Below, one piece after another: positions 49,120 to 59,110 of a stretch of 64,000 nucleotides of DNA. The position numbers and the translations under genes are program-made. The notes under the pieces are model-generated. The model had not been told where the DNA came from. It did no database searches and saw nothing but the letters and a program-made list of their open reading frames with translations. The stretch's first letter is position 1. Every line of letters begins with the position of its first letter. The stretch is from Leucothrix pacifica (GTDB taxonomy: Bacteria; Pseudomonadota; Gammaproteobacteria; Thiotrichales; Thiotrichaceae), in the NCBI RefSeq assembly GCF_003172875.1, contig NZ_QGKM01000037.1, positions 17,867 to 81,866 of the forward strand, given 5' to 3'.

Positions 49120-50292
49120 TCAAGCAAAAATAGATTTCAATCTTTCAATCGCTTCCAAAACCATGTCACGCCGACAAGCGAAGTTAAAGCGCAAGTAACC
49201 TTCTCCGCCTTTACCAAACATGGCCCCGTGATTAGTCGCGATATTGGCCTGTTTCTGGACTCGCTCAATGACTTCCTTACTGGATAAACCTGTTTCCCTA
49301 AAGTCCACCCAAGCCAGATAAGTCGCTGACATCGGCATGGATGATAAGCCAGGAATGGCATTCACTACCTCGTCAAACAAACGACGATTCTCATCAAGAT
49401 AAATCAATAGCTCGTCCAGCCATTGTTCGCCGTGGGCATAAGCCGCAGTCGCCATTAGCACCCCATAGCGGTTGGGCGAGGTGCCAGAGGCATGGTATGC
49501 CTTCATAAACTGAGCGCGTAGTTCAGGGTCTTGAATAATGACATTACCAGTCAATCCACCGGCAATATTGAAAGTTTTGGTGGTCGCCGTCAGCATGACT
49601 AATTGCGGAATAACTTGAGGTGCTGCCAGTGGCATCACGGTGTGTTTAGCGGACGGGTAGACCAAATCATGATGGATCTCATCTGATACCAACACCAGAT
49701 GATGCTTCTGACAAAACTCCGCAACTGCCTGCAATTCTTCAGTACTCCAGACACGCCCACCGGGATTATGCGGCGAACACAGAATCATGAGTTTTTCATG
49801 ACCTTTGAGCTGTGATTCCAAGGCCTCAAGGTTCATGACGTATTGACCGTCTACCAGCGCCAGCGGCGACTCCACGACATCGCGATTATTCGCTTTAATA
49901 ATGCGTGCAAATGCGTGATATACCGGAGTGAATAGAATGACGCCATCGTCTGGTTGCGTGAACGCCTGTACGCACAGCGCAGTGCCATGTACCAGTCCAT
50001 GTGTCGTGCTTATCCAGCTTGGGTCAACCGTCCATTGATGACGCTTTTGCATCCATTGGATAATGGCCTGATGGTGCGCTGATTCATCACCAAAGTAGCC
50101 ATGCACTCCGTGATCAACGGCACCCTGCAAGGCTTCTTTAACAGACTGTGGTGGTCTGAAATCCATGTCTGCAACCCACATTGGCAGGCTCTTTTCAGGA
50201 TCAAGTCCGTAGTAGTCTTGCAACATATCCCACTTCATGGAGTGAGAACCGATACGATCTATTTTTTCATCAAAATTAATAGTGTCAGACAT
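49120..50292 (-). CDS. PLP-dependent C-S lyase, MalY/PatB family
   Basis: A 390-residue fold-type I aminotransferase-like enzyme: MKWDMLQDYYGLDPEKSLPMWVADMDFRPP at the N-terminus is the MalY/PatB signature, LCSPHNPGGRVW and VSDEIHHDLVY are PLP-site motifs, and TATTKTFNIAGGLTGN carries the Schiff-base Lys. Such enzymes cleave cystathionine and other cysteine conjugates to give pyruvate, ammonia and a thiol. In this genome it could release sulfide or methanethiol from sulfur amino acids. The end lies six bases from the IS630 right flank. Confidence 0.9.
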   Translation of the reverse strand: MSDTINFDEKIDRIGSHSMKWDMLQDYYGLDPEKSLPMWVADMDFRPPQSVKEALQGAVDHGVHGYFGDESAHHQAIIQWMQKRHQWTVDPSWISTTHGLVHGTALCVQAFTQPDDGVILFTPVYHAFARIIKANNRDVVESPLALVDGQYVMNLEALESQLKGHEKLMILCSPHNPGGRVWSTEELQAVAEFCQKHHLVLVSDEIHHDLVYPSAKHTVMPLAAPQVIPQLVMLTATTKTFNIAGGLTGNVIIQDPELRAQFMKAYHASGTSPNRYGVLMATAAYAHGEQWLDELLIYLDENRRLFDEVVNAIPGLSSMPMSATYLAWVDFRETGLSSKEVIERVQKQANIATNHGAMFGKGGEGYLRFNFACRRDMVLEAIERLKSIFA

Positions 50293-50377
50293 TTAACAAG
50301 CCTCAGCTTTCAGTATGAATTCGGAGCAAGCCGCCATCATACTGCAAACCAAGGCCGGTTTAGAGTGATTTTACGTT

Positions 50378-50803
50378 TTATAAATAACCACCGGTTGCCT
50401 GTATGGTGCGCTGCGTGTTTGGCTCGGATAGCCACACCACCAAGGCACTCTTTGTCTGCCCACTTTGCGGGACAGCTGGCATGGTCAGATTCCATTGTGA
50501 CGGGTTGGCTGCAACGGTTTGTTGTTGATGATTCAATACCACAAAGTCATGATGCAACACGGTATCCACGTGAAATGCCATCGGAATGACGTCACGAAAC
50601 AGTGTCGGTTTATTTTTAAAGGTGCTCAGCCAACGGTCTGCCGGTGGGCAACTGCTGCAGCCTTCTGAAGTGTACAGTTCAATAACATCGGTGGCGGTGG
50701 ATTGACTGACATAGTCTTTGGCGAGTGCGGGTGTTGCAGCAGTGAGTGCTAATAACAGTCCGGCCACAATGGCTGGGCCGGGTTTAATTACTTGATTGAT
50801 CAT
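50378..50803 (-). pseudogene. Internally shortened DUF1223 (thioredoxin-like) protein
   Basis: A 141-residue product with a signal peptide (AIVAGLLLALTAATPALA) and the DUF1223 N-terminal motif IELYTSEGCSSCPPADRWLS, then MAFHVD. Right after this it jumps to a segment that belongs near the family's C-terminus (LHHDFVVLNHQQQTV, then SALVVWLSEPNTQRTIQATGGYL). About 100 residues of the usual 240 are missing in frame, including the YTPQ segment. The CxxC of the thioredoxin-like fold remains. It may be a pseudogene or a minimal exported form; the periplasmic location is predicted. Confidence 0.7.
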
Positions 50804-51012
50804 AGGGTTACCTCCGTTAGTGCCTCAATATACGAAGGCCTGCGTATTTTAGATTAGTTCAATCCGGACATCAGCCTGACTTTATAAGCAGAATCAACAG
50901 GAATGAACACATAAGTAAAATTAGGTCATGCTGACAATATCCATCGTTTGATACGGTGTGAAGGTTCGTTCTATTATCAGAAAAACACCTATTAACAATG
51001 GAAATCTTCAGC

Positions 51013-52677
51013 ATGGCAAAACAGAAAAAGACCAAAAAGTGGCGCGGTCGTGGTCTTGATGAATCAGCATTAAACACGGTCGAAGCGTTGATCGACGATA
51101 TGCCCATGCGACGCGACTTGTTGATTGAATACTTACACCGGATACAAGATAGCCAACATTGCCTTCCAGCGGCACAACTGAATGCTCTGGCGCACCTGAT
51201 GAAGATTAGTCCGACTGAAGTGTACGAGGTCGCCAGTTTCTATCATCATTTTGATGTGGTTAAAGAGGAGGAAACCCCACCCCCGGCACTCACCGTCCGC
51301 GTTTGTGAGTCGGTTAGTTGCGATATGTTCGGCAGCAAAGATTTAATCGCATCACTTCAGGCAGAATATGGCGACGAGGTGCGTATCCAACCGGTTCCTT
51401 GTGTGGGTCGCTGTGAGTCCGCACCGGTTGCCGTTGTAGGCCAGCTACCGATTGCGAAAGCTACACATCAGTCTGTCGTCGAGGCGGTTACACAGGGTGA
51501 AACGACGCATTCGCCTGAACCTTACACGGATTATCAGGCGTATTTGGATAATGAAAGCGGTTATGTCACGTATCAGGATTGCTTGGATAAACAAATCACC
51601 CGCGAACATGTCATTGAGACATTGGAAAGTTCCAATTTACGCGGCTTAGGTGGCGCTGGTTTTCCGGTGGGTCGTAAATGGAAAATTGTCAGCGAGATGC
51701 CAGATCCAAAATACATGGCGGTGAATATTGACGAAGGGGAACCCGGTACCTTTAAGGATCGCTATTATTTAGAACGTGATCCGCACCGTTTCTTAGAAGG
51801 CATGCTGATTGCAGCTGAAGTGGTCGGTATCAATCACATTTATATTTATCTGCGCGATGAGTATGCGGACATCCGTCATATTCTGGAAACCGAGTTAAAA
51901 ACGCTGGCAGAACAGGCAGACTTTACCTTACCTACGATAGAGTTACGTCGTGGCGCGGGTGCTTATATTTGCGGTGAAGAGTCCGCCATGATTGAATCTA
52001 TCGAAGGTAAGCGAGGCATGCCGCGGTTACGTCCTCCGTTTGTGGCGTCAGTTGGTGTGTTTGGCCGTCCTACGCTGGAGCACAATATGGAGTCACTGTA
52101 CTGGGTGCGTGACATGATCGAAAAAGGCACGGATTGGTTTACCAAAGAAGGCCGCCATGACCGCACCGGTTTGCGCTCATTCTCAGTCAGTGGCCGCGTG
52201 AACAAGCCGGGGGTGCATCTTGCGCCTGCCGGTATCACGGTCAAAGAGCTGATCGAAGAGTATTGTGGTGGCATGTTGGATGGTCAGACATTTTATGGCT
52301 ATTACCCCGGTGGAGCTTCCGGTGGGATATTACCCGCAAGCTTGGGCGATGTGCCGTTAGACTTTGATACCTTGCAACCACATGGCTGTTTTATCGGCTC
52401 TGCTGCAGTAGTCGTGCTGTCGGATCAGGACTCTGCTAAAGACTGCGCGATTAACTCTATGCACTTCTTCGAACATGAATCTTGCGGCCAATGCACGCCG
52501 TGTCGCGTCGGCACCAGTAAAGCAATTCAACTCATGGAAAAAGACACTTGGGATACTGAGCTGATGAATGAATTATCCGACGTCATGGTTGATGCCTCAA
52601 TTTGTGGCCTGGGGCAAGCCGCGCCGAATCCCATGCTCAGTGTGATCAAGTTCTTCCCTCAGGAGGTGAACAAATGA
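51013..52677 (+). CDS. fdsB: NAD-dependent formate dehydrogenase, NuoE-NuoF fusion subunit
   Basis: A 554-residue diaphorase subunit (start 51013 preferred for GGAAA upstream; 50998 possible). Residues 1-150 are NuoE/FdsG-like, with four [2Fe-2S] Cys (CESVSC, then CVGRC). The rest is NuoF/FdsB-like: GLGGAGFPVGRKW, FMN/NADH segment NIDEGEPGTFKDRYYLERDPHRFLEGM split over the binding site, ICGEESAMIES, and the [4Fe-4S] motif CGQCTPC. It passes electrons from formate to NAD+. The two parts are separate genes in most fds operons. The stop overlaps the start of the catalytic subunit (ATGA). Confidence 0.92.
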   Translation: MAKQKKTKKWRGRGLDESALNTVEALIDDMPMRRDLLIEYLHRIQDSQHCLPAAQLNALAHLMKISPTEVYEVASFYHHFDVVKEEETPPPALTVRVCESVSCDMFGSKDLIASLQAEYGDEVRIQPVPCVGRCESAPVAVVGQLPIAKATHQSVVEAVTQGETTHSPEPYTDYQAYLDNESGYVTYQDCLDKQITREHVIETLESSNLRGLGGAGFPVGRKWKIVSEMPDPKYMAVNIDEGEPGTFKDRYYLERDPHRFLEGMLIAAEVVGINHIYIYLRDEYADIRHILETELKTLAEQADFTLPTIELRRGAGAYICGEESAMIESIEGKRGMPRLRPPFVASVGVFGRPTLEHNMESLYWVRDMIEKGTDWFTKEGRHDRTGLRSFSVSGRVNKPGVHLAPAGITVKELIEEYCGGMLDGQTFYGYYPGGASGGILPASLGDVPLDFDTLQPHGCFIGSAAVVVLSDQDSAKDCAINSMHFFEHESCGQCTPCRVGTSKAIQLMEKDTWDTELMNELSDVMVDASICGLGQAAPNPMLSVIKFFPQEVNK

Positions 52678-55412
52678 GCACTCAAAATAATACACACCAC
52701 CCTATTTCATTCACGCTAAACGGTCAGAAGCTGCAAGCTGAGCACGGTGAAACCATCCTGCAAGTGGCTAAACGCAGCGATATCACTATTCCACATCTGT
52801 GTTACAAAGATGGGTTAGCAACCGATGGAAATTGCCGCGCCTGCGTGGTAGAGATCGATCATGAACGTGTGTTGGCACCGTCCTGCTGTCGCCAACCGAC
52901 TGAAGGAATGGAAGTAAAGTCCGATAGCGAACGCGCGCAGAAGTCGCAGAAAATGGTATTAGAGCTGCTGCTATCTGACATGCCTGAAACTAAGTACACC
53001 CCGAATAATGAGCTGACCGACTGGGCTGAAAAAATGCAGGTGCAGACGCCTCGTTTTGACGCGCGTAAGGCAGTGCAGCAGGACTTATCGCACCCGGCCA
53101 TTGCGGTAAATCTTGATGCGTGTATCCAGTGCACGCGCTGTTTACGTGCCTGTCGTGACGAACAGGTGAATGATGTCATTGGTTATGCCATGCGCGGGGC
53201 CGAGTCTAAAATCGTGTTTGATATTGATGACCCAATGGGTGATTCCAGCTGTGTAGGTTGTGGTGAGTGTGTGCAGGCCTGCCCGACAGGTGCGCTCATG
53301 CCGGCCAATAATGTTGGTTTAGAAGTACCGGATAAGCAGGTGAAATCAGTCTGCCCGTATTGCGGTGTGGGTTGCCAGCTAACCTACAATGTAAAAGACA
53401 ATAAGATTCTGTTTGTGGATGGTCGAGATGGGCCAGCGAATCAAAGTCGATTGTGTGTAAAAGGACGGTTTGGTTTTGACTATGTACACAACTCCGAACG
53501 TTTAACCAAGCCATTGATTCGTCGTAGCGATGTGCCTAAAAATGTCGACTACATCGACTTTGATCCAGCCAATCCCGGCACGATATTCCGCGAAGCGAGT
53601 TGGGATGAAGCCCTGGACTTCGCCGCTGATGGTCTGAAGAAGATTCTCAAGGAAAATGGTGGCGAAGCACTGGCAGGCTTAGGCTCCGCCAAGGGGAGTA
53701 ATGAGGAAGCTTATCTATTCCAGAAACTGATTCGTACTGGTTTTAAAACGAATAATGTGGACCACTGTACGCGACTTTGTCATGCCTCCTCAGTGATTGC
53801 ACTGCTGGAAGGCGTTGGTTCTGGTGCTGTATCAAACCCAATGGGTGATGTGTCCAATGCCGATGTCATTATCATTACCGGTGCAAACCCGACAGTGAAT
53901 CATCCGGTGGGTGCCAGCTGGATGAAGAATGCCATTAAGAATGGTACAAAGCTGATTTTGCTGGATCCGCGTCGTTCTGAGCTAACTCGACATGCAACAC
54001 ATCATGTGGCATTTAAACCAGCCAGTGATGTAGCGCTGCTCAACGCCATGATGCACGTGATCATCAAAGAAGATCTGACTGATAAAGCGTTTATCGAATC
54101 CAGAACAGAGAACTATGAGGAATTAGCTGCACATCTCGAAAGCTACTCGCCGGAGGCAATGGAGCCAGTTTGTGGGATTAAAGCGGACAAGATTCGTGAA
54201 ATAGCGCGCTTGTATGCGACTGCGGATAACGCAATGATCCTGTGGGGCATGGGCGTGTCTCAGCATATTCATGGGACAGATAATGTTCGCTGCTTGATTT
54301 CTTTGTGCATGATCACGGGACAGATCGGTCGTGAAGGCACCGGTTTACATCCGCTACGTGGACAGAACAATGTACAGGGAGCTTCTGATGTCGGATTAAT
54401 CCCGATGGTATTTCCGGATTATCAACCCGTCACTAACGAACAGGCGCGTCATCGTTTTGAGACACTATGGGGAACTGAGTTAAGCGACAAAGTAGGCCTC
54501 ACCACGGTTGAGATAGTTAATGAGGCATATAACGGCAATGTGAAAGGACTGTATGTCGAAGGTGAAAATCCGGCGATGTCTGATCCTGACAGCAACCACG
54601 CTCGTGCTGGTCTAGCTAAGCTTGATCACCTGATTGTTCAGGATATCTTCCTGACTGAGACCGCTTATTATGCAGATGTAGTCCTACCAGCATCAGCTTT
54701 CCCTGAGAAAACCGGTACCTTTGTAAACTCTGACCGCTCGGTGCAATTGGGCCGTCAGGCGCTTGATCCACCGGGTGAGGCAAAACAAGATCTGTGGATT
54801 ATTCAGGAGATCGCCAAACGTTTGGGACTGGATTGGCAGTACGATAGTGCTGAGCCAGTGTTCAATGAGATGCGACAAGGCATGGACTCAATCGCGGGAA
54901 TCACCTGGGATCGTTTACAAAACGAGTCAGTCACCTACCCATGTAAGGAGGAAGGCGACGCCGGTTCACCGATTATCTTTACTGACAGCTTCCCGACGCA
55001 AAGTGGCAAAGCCTTATTAGTACCTGCCGCAATCGTTGCGCCTGATGAAACACCAGATCAGGAGTACCCATTTGTACTAATCACCGGCCGGCAACTTGAG
55101 CATTGGCACACTGGCAGTATGACGCGTCGTGCCTCAACACTGGATGCACTGGAGCCAGAAGCTTATGTTGCCGTTAATCAACGTGATTTATTGTCGCTCG
55201 GTCTGGAGGCTGGTGACACCTTAAAGCTACAAAGCCGTCGCGGTGAAATTACCGTAAAGACACGCATTGATGATTTAACGCCTGCAGGCACGGTGTATAT
55301 GCCGTTCTGTTACTTTGAAGGGGCAGCAAATCAACTCACCAATGCAGCCCTCGATCCTGACGCTAAAATAGCGGAAGTCAAATACTGCGCAGTGCGAATT
55401 AGCGCAGCATAG
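52674..55412 (+). CDS. fdsA: Formate dehydrogenase catalytic subunit (Mo-bis-MGD)
   Basis: A 912-residue molybdoenzyme. The start at 52674 follows AGGAGGTG by four bases and overlaps the upstream stop. Order: N-terminal [2Fe-2S] ferredoxin domain (HLCYKDGLATDGNCRAC), His-Cys ligands, two [4Fe-4S] clusters (CIQCTRCLRAC and CVGCGECVQAC), the [4Fe-4S] next to Mo (CPYCGVGC), and the active-site Cys in HCTRLCHASS (Cys, not selenocysteine). The C-terminal domain has TGRQLEHWHTGSMTRR. It oxidises formate to CO2 with NAD+ through the diaphorase subunit, and here could complete formaldehyde oxidation from methanethiol. Confidence 0.94.
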   Translation: MSTQNNTHHPISFTLNGQKLQAEHGETILQVAKRSDITIPHLCYKDGLATDGNCRACVVEIDHERVLAPSCCRQPTEGMEVKSDSERAQKSQKMVLELLLSDMPETKYTPNNELTDWAEKMQVQTPRFDARKAVQQDLSHPAIAVNLDACIQCTRCLRACRDEQVNDVIGYAMRGAESKIVFDIDDPMGDSSCVGCGECVQACPTGALMPANNVGLEVPDKQVKSVCPYCGVGCQLTYNVKDNKILFVDGRDGPANQSRLCVKGRFGFDYVHNSERLTKPLIRRSDVPKNVDYIDFDPANPGTIFREASWDEALDFAADGLKKILKENGGEALAGLGSAKGSNEEAYLFQKLIRTGFKTNNVDHCTRLCHASSVIALLEGVGSGAVSNPMGDVSNADVIIITGANPTVNHPVGASWMKNAIKNGTKLILLDPRRSELTRHATHHVAFKPASDVALLNAMMHVIIKEDLTDKAFIESRTENYEELAAHLESYSPEAMEPVCGIKADKIREIARLYATADNAMILWGMGVSQHIHGTDNVRCLISLCMITGQIGREGTGLHPLRGQNNVQGASDVGLIPMVFPDYQPVTNEQARHRFETLWGTELSDKVGLTTVEIVNEAYNGNVKGLYVEGENPAMSDPDSNHARAGLAKLDHLIVQDIFLTETAYYADVVLPASAFPEKTGTFVNSDRSVQLGRQALDPPGEAKQDLWIIQEIAKRLGLDWQYDSAEPVFNEMRQGMDSIAGITWDRLQNESVTYPCKEEGDAGSPIIFTDSFPTQSGKALLVPAAIVAPDETPDQEYPFVLITGRQLEHWHTGSMTRRASTLDALEPEAYVAVNQRDLLSLGLEAGDTLKLQSRRGEITVKTRIDDLTPAGTVYMPFCYFEGAANQLTNAALDPDAKIAEVKYCAVRISAA

Positions 55413-55713
55413 GCGTAAAACGGCGCATTATCTTTCTGGTAGTGCGCCAGAATTATCATTGATTATTTAATGCTTTAGATTGAGTTTTACAATAATTAAG
55501 ATTTATTTTTTATGTTGCACTGCAACCAAATTGACAATTCACTGGAATATCGATACTTTAAGTCGCGAATTCATAACGAATTTGGACCTTGGGTACGCCT
55601 ACTGAACAAATTCATTTGCCTGTAAAATTGTGTCACTACGCTGTAATAATCGGGGATATCCTGACATTATTACGTGGTTATTAGCAATTCACCTTCGAGG
55701 ATTCATCACACCT
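55413..55713. other. Intergenic region between formate dehydrogenase and oad operons
   Basis: About 300 bases. A hairpin GGCGCATTA / TAGTGCGCC (55422-55448, one G-T pair) near the start may end fdsA transcription, though no strong T-run follows. The AT-rich remainder should hold the oad promoter. No gene is visible. Confidence 0.45.
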
Positions 55714-55962
55714 ATGGAAAGCTCTTTAATTGCACAAGGGTTTGATCTCATGCTGTTCGGCATGGGTACTGTTTTCGTTTTTCTGACGCTACTGATATTT
55801 GCAACCACTGCGATGTCTAAAGCGATTCTTCGCTGGTTTCCTGAGAAAGTTGTGGAAGCACCAGCCCCCAGAAAGAAACCTGCTGCTGTCAGCGGCTCGG
55901 CCATTGCGCCAGCTACGCTGAATATTCTTCAGGCCGCAATCGACAAGCATCGCAAACGATAA
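55714..55962 (+). CDS. oadG: Oxaloacetate decarboxylase Na+ pump, gamma subunit
   Basis: An 82-residue membrane subunit starting at 55714 (MESSLIAQGFDLMLFGMGTVFVFLTLLIFATTAMSKAIL, one helix; family pieces GFDLMLFGMGTVFVFL). The C-terminal tail is Pro/Lys-rich. OadG holds the complex together and carries a Zn site. A longer frame from 55630 has no good ribosome site and unlikely residues. It heads oadG-oadA-oadB. Confidence 0.9.
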   Translation: MESSLIAQGFDLMLFGMGTVFVFLTLLIFATTAMSKAILRWFPEKVVEAPAPRKKPAAVSGSAIAPATLNILQAAIDKHRKR

Positions 55963-56016
55963 TCTACGACTCCCTGACGGGAAACTTCAACCTTTCTTGA
56001 GAACAACCAGAGTATT

Positions 56017-57837
56017 ATGAGTCAGAATACAAGCACCGAAAATAATTCAGGACAACGCTTAGGCATCACTGACGTGGTTCTGCGTGACGGCCATCAGTCC
56101 TTATTTGCAACTCGCATGCGTCTTGATGACATGCTTCCCATTGCTGAGAAGTTAGACCAGGTCGGTTTCTGGTCTGTTGAGACCTGGGGTGGCGCAACAT
56201 TTGATTCCTGTATTCGCTTTCTGGGTGAAGATCCATGGGATCGTATTCGCCAGCTTAAAGCAGCGATGCCAAACACCCCTCAGCAAATGCTGTTTCGTGC
56301 ACAAAATATTCTAGGTTATCGCCACTATGCCGATGACGTAGTTAATAAGTTCGTCGAACGTGCTGCCGTTAATGGTGTAGATATCTTCCGTGTGTTTGAC
56401 GCGATGAATGACACGCGCAATATGGAAACCGCGCTTAAGGCTGTTAAAAAAGTAGACAAGCATGCACAAGCTGCGATGTCTTATACCCTTAGCCCGGTTC
56501 ACAACCTTCAGGGCTGGTTGGACATGGCACGACGTCTTGAAGACATCGGTTGTGATTCCATCATGATTAAAGATATGGCGGGTCTGTTGAAGCCATACAC
56601 GGGTTATGAATTGGTTAGCGAGCTTAAGAAAGCGGTGTCTGTGCCGATTCATATTCAATGTCATGCGACCACTGGTTTATCTTCAGCGACATACCTGAAG
56701 TGTATCGAAGCGGGGATTGATAATGTTGATACCTCGATTTCTTCTATGTCGATGACTTATGGTCACTCACCCACCGAATCCATTGTTGCCATCATGCAAG
56801 AGCATGAGCGCGACACAGGACTTGACCTAAACTTGCTTGAAGAAATTGCGGCTTACTTCCGTGAAGTTCGTAAGAAGTACGCAAAATGGGAAGGTTCTTT
56901 GAAAGGTATCGACTCGCGTATTCTGGTTGCTCAGGTACCGGGCGGCATGCTGACTAACATGGAGAATCAACTGAAAGAACAAGGCGCTGGCGACAAGCTG
57001 GATGCGGTTCTGGAAGAAATTCCTCGTGTACGTAAAGATTTGGGTTACATCCCATTAGTAACACCAACATCGCAAATTGTAGGGACGCAGGCAGTATTGA
57101 ACGTGCTGACTGGTGAGCGTTATGCAAAGCTGACTGGTGAAGCCGCTGGCGTTCTACGTGGTGAGTACGGTGCAACACCGGCTCCTGTAAATGAAGAGCT
57201 ACGTGAAAAAGCATTGGCTGGTGATGAGTTGATTACTTGCCGCCCTGCTGATCTGATTGAAGATGAGTTGGATAAGCTGAAAGATGAGCTGGTTTCAATC
57301 GCTGAAGAGAAGTCTATCAAGCTGACTGAAGGTGAAGGGCTAATTGATGACGTGCTGACTTATGCACTCTTCCCGCAAATCGGCCTGAAGTTCCTTGAGA
57401 ACAGAGATAACCCAAGTGCGTTTGAGCCTGTACCTACCGGTAATGAAAGCGCTGCTGTGATGACTGATGGTGGAGAAGAAGTTTACACCGTGACAGTTGA
57501 TGGTACAGATCATGTCGTAACTGTCAGCAACGGTGGTGATATCACCGGAATTGTGCCGGTTGCCGGTGGAGCTGCTGCCAGCACGGGTGGAGCTGCCTCG
57601 CCTGCCGCCGCACCCGCTACGGGTGGTGAAGCGTTCCCTGCGCCAATGGCGGGTAATGTGTTTAAGGTACAGGTACAACCTGGTGAGATGGTTGAAGAAG
57701 GTGATGTTATGATCATCCTCGAGGCTATGAAAATGGAGATTACGGTTGTCGCACCGAAGTCCGCAACGGTTGTTGAGGTCACAGTGAGCGAAGGCGATGC
57801 TGTGTCACTTGGCGATACTTTGGTAACACTAGCCTAG
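56017..57837 (+). CDS. oadA: Oxaloacetate decarboxylase alpha subunit (biotin-containing)
   Basis: A 606-residue carboxyltransferase: [14 protein letters not shown] (metal/active-site loop), [24 protein letters not shown] (metal His), a PYC-OADA helical domain ([22 protein letters not shown]), an Ala/Gly-rich linker (about 510-530), and a C-terminal biotinyl domain with EAMKMEI (biotinylated Lys). It transfers CO2 from oxaloacetate to biotin, which OadB uses to pump Na+. 54 bases after oadG and 11 before oadB. Confidence 0.97.
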   Translation: MSQNTSTENNSGQRLGITDVVLRDGHQSLFATRMRLDDMLPIAEKLDQVGFWSVETWGGATFDSCIRFLGEDPWDRIRQLKAAMPNTPQQMLFRAQNILGYRHYADDVVNKFVERAAVNGVDIFRVFDAMNDTRNMETALKAVKKVDKHAQAAMSYTLSPVHNLQGWLDMARRLEDIGCDSIMIKDMAGLLKPYTGYELVSELKKAVSVPIHIQCHATTGLSSATYLKCIEAGIDNVDTSISSMSMTYGHSPTESIVAIMQEHERDTGLDLNLLEEIAAYFREVRKKYAKWEGSLKGIDSRILVAQVPGGMLTNMENQLKEQGAGDKLDAVLEEIPRVRKDLGYIPLVTPTSQIVGTQAVLNVLTGERYAKLTGEAAGVLRGEYGATPAPVNEELREKALAGDELITCRPADLIEDELDKLKDELVSIAEEKSIKLTEGEGLIDDVLTYALFPQIGLKFLENRDNPSAFEPVPTGNESAAVMTDGGEEVYTVTVDGTDHVVTVSNGGDITGIVPVAGGAAASTGGAASPAAAPATGGEAFPAPMAGNVFKVQVQPGEMVEEGDVMIILEAMKMEITVVAPKSATVVEVTVSEGDAVSLGDTLVTLA

Positions 57838-57848
57838 GACTCTGACTC

Positions 57849-59021
57849 ATGGATAATCTCTTAACACTGTGGAGCGATTCCGGAATCGCTCAGTTAGAAA
57901 TGGGTCAGGCAGCCATGATGCTGGTTGGCTTAGGCTTACTTTACCTTGCCATTAATAAAGGCTTTGAGCCTCTGTTATTAGTACCAATCGCTGTGGGTAC
58001 AATTCTGGTAAACGTGCCAGGCGCAAGCTTCGAGGCAGCCCCTGTATATGATGCAGCCGGTCATATGACCAGCCCTGGCGGTATGATGTATTACATCTAT
58101 AACGTCGGTATTGCATCTGGTATGTTCCCACTGATCATCTTTATGGGTGTGGGCGCGATGACTGACTTTGGACCGTTACTGGCGAACCCAAAGACGTTAC
58201 TACTCGGTGCTGCGGCACAGTTCGGTATCTTTGCAACGGTATTGGGCGCGGTTAGCCTAAGCGGCATGGGTATACTGGACTTCAGCATTAACGATGCTGC
58301 TGCAATCGGTATTATCGGTGGTGCAGATGGCCCTACCGCGATCTTCGTTGCCAGTATGTTGGCACCGGATATACTCGGCCCGGTGGCGGTTGCTGCTTAC
58401 TCTTACATGGCATTGGTACCGATCATCCAACCACCCATCATGCGTGCACTGACTAACGAAAATGAGCGTGCGATTAAGATGACCCAGTTACGTCACGTGA
58501 CTAAGACTGAAAAGATTGTATTCCCGCTCGCGGTATTGTTCTTGGTGGCCATGGTACTACCAAGTGCTGCCCCGCTATTGGGTATGTTCTGTTTTGGTAA
58601 CCTGATGCGTGAAGCGGGCGTTGTGGATCGTTTAAGTGACACTGCTCAGAATGCTTTAATCAATATCGTGACCATCTTCCTTGGTTTAGGTGTTGGCTCT
58701 AAGATGAGTGCTGATAAATTCCTGAACTGGGAAACACTGGGTATCTTAGGTCTGGGTGCAGTTGCATTCTGTATCGGTACTGCCTCGGGTGTGTTGCTGG
58801 CTAAACTAATGAATAAGTTTAGTGAAACGCCGATTAACCCTCTGATTGGTTCGGCGGGTGTATCCGCTGTACCGATGGCTGCACGTGTATCAAACAAAGT
58901 CGGACTTGAGGCTAATCCTCATAACCACTTGTTGATGCATGCGATGGGGCCAAACGTAGCGGGTGTTATTGGTTCTGCGATTGCTGCCGGTGTGATGATT
59001 AGTATGGTTGGCGGTGGTTAA
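57849..59021 (+). CDS. oadB: Oxaloacetate decarboxylase beta subunit, Na+-translocating
   Basis: A 390-residue membrane protein with about nine helices. Signature motifs: [43 protein letters not shown] (conserved Asp for Na+ transport), [10 protein letters not shown] and [16 protein letters not shown]. It decarboxylates carboxybiotin and exports Na+. This makes the cluster a sodium-linked pump, common in marine or halophilic gammaproteobacteria. Confidence 0.97.
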   Translation: MDNLLTLWSDSGIAQLEMGQAAMMLVGLGLLYLAINKGFEPLLLVPIAVGTILVNVPGASFEAAPVYDAAGHMTSPGGMMYYIYNVGIASGMFPLIIFMGVGAMTDFGPLLANPKTLLLGAAAQFGIFATVLGAVSLSGMGILDFSINDAAAIGIIGGADGPTAIFVASMLAPDILGPVAVAAYSYMALVPIIQPPIMRALTNENERAIKMTQLRHVTKTEKIVFPLAVLFLVAMVLPSAAPLLGMFCFGNLMREAGVVDRLSDTAQNALINIVTIFLGLGVGSKMSADKFLNWETLGILGLGAVAFCIGTASGVLLAKLMNKFSETPINPLIGSAGVSAVPMAARVSNKVGLEANPHNHLLMHAMGPNVAGVIGSAIAAGVMISMVGGG

Positions 59022-59055
59022 TCACTGATTGTTAATCGTTACATCAGATATAATG

Positions 59056-59083
59056 AAACCGGACTTTTTAGTCCGGTTTTTTT
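59056..59083 (+). terminator. Rho-independent terminator after oadB
   Basis: A 9-bp perfect stem (AAACCGGAC / GTCCGGTTT) with a 6-base loop and a T-run ends the oad operon 35 bases after its stop. It lies directly before the next gene, so that gene has its own promoter or depends on read-through. Confidence 0.92.
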
Positions 59084-59110
59084 ATGGCCAGCACTTTATC
59101 CGGGATGCAC

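Noticed and set aside
59084..59110. corA start at ATG 59084
   Set aside because: It falls directly on the T-run of the oadB terminator; ATG 59111 with CGGGA upstream is more likely.
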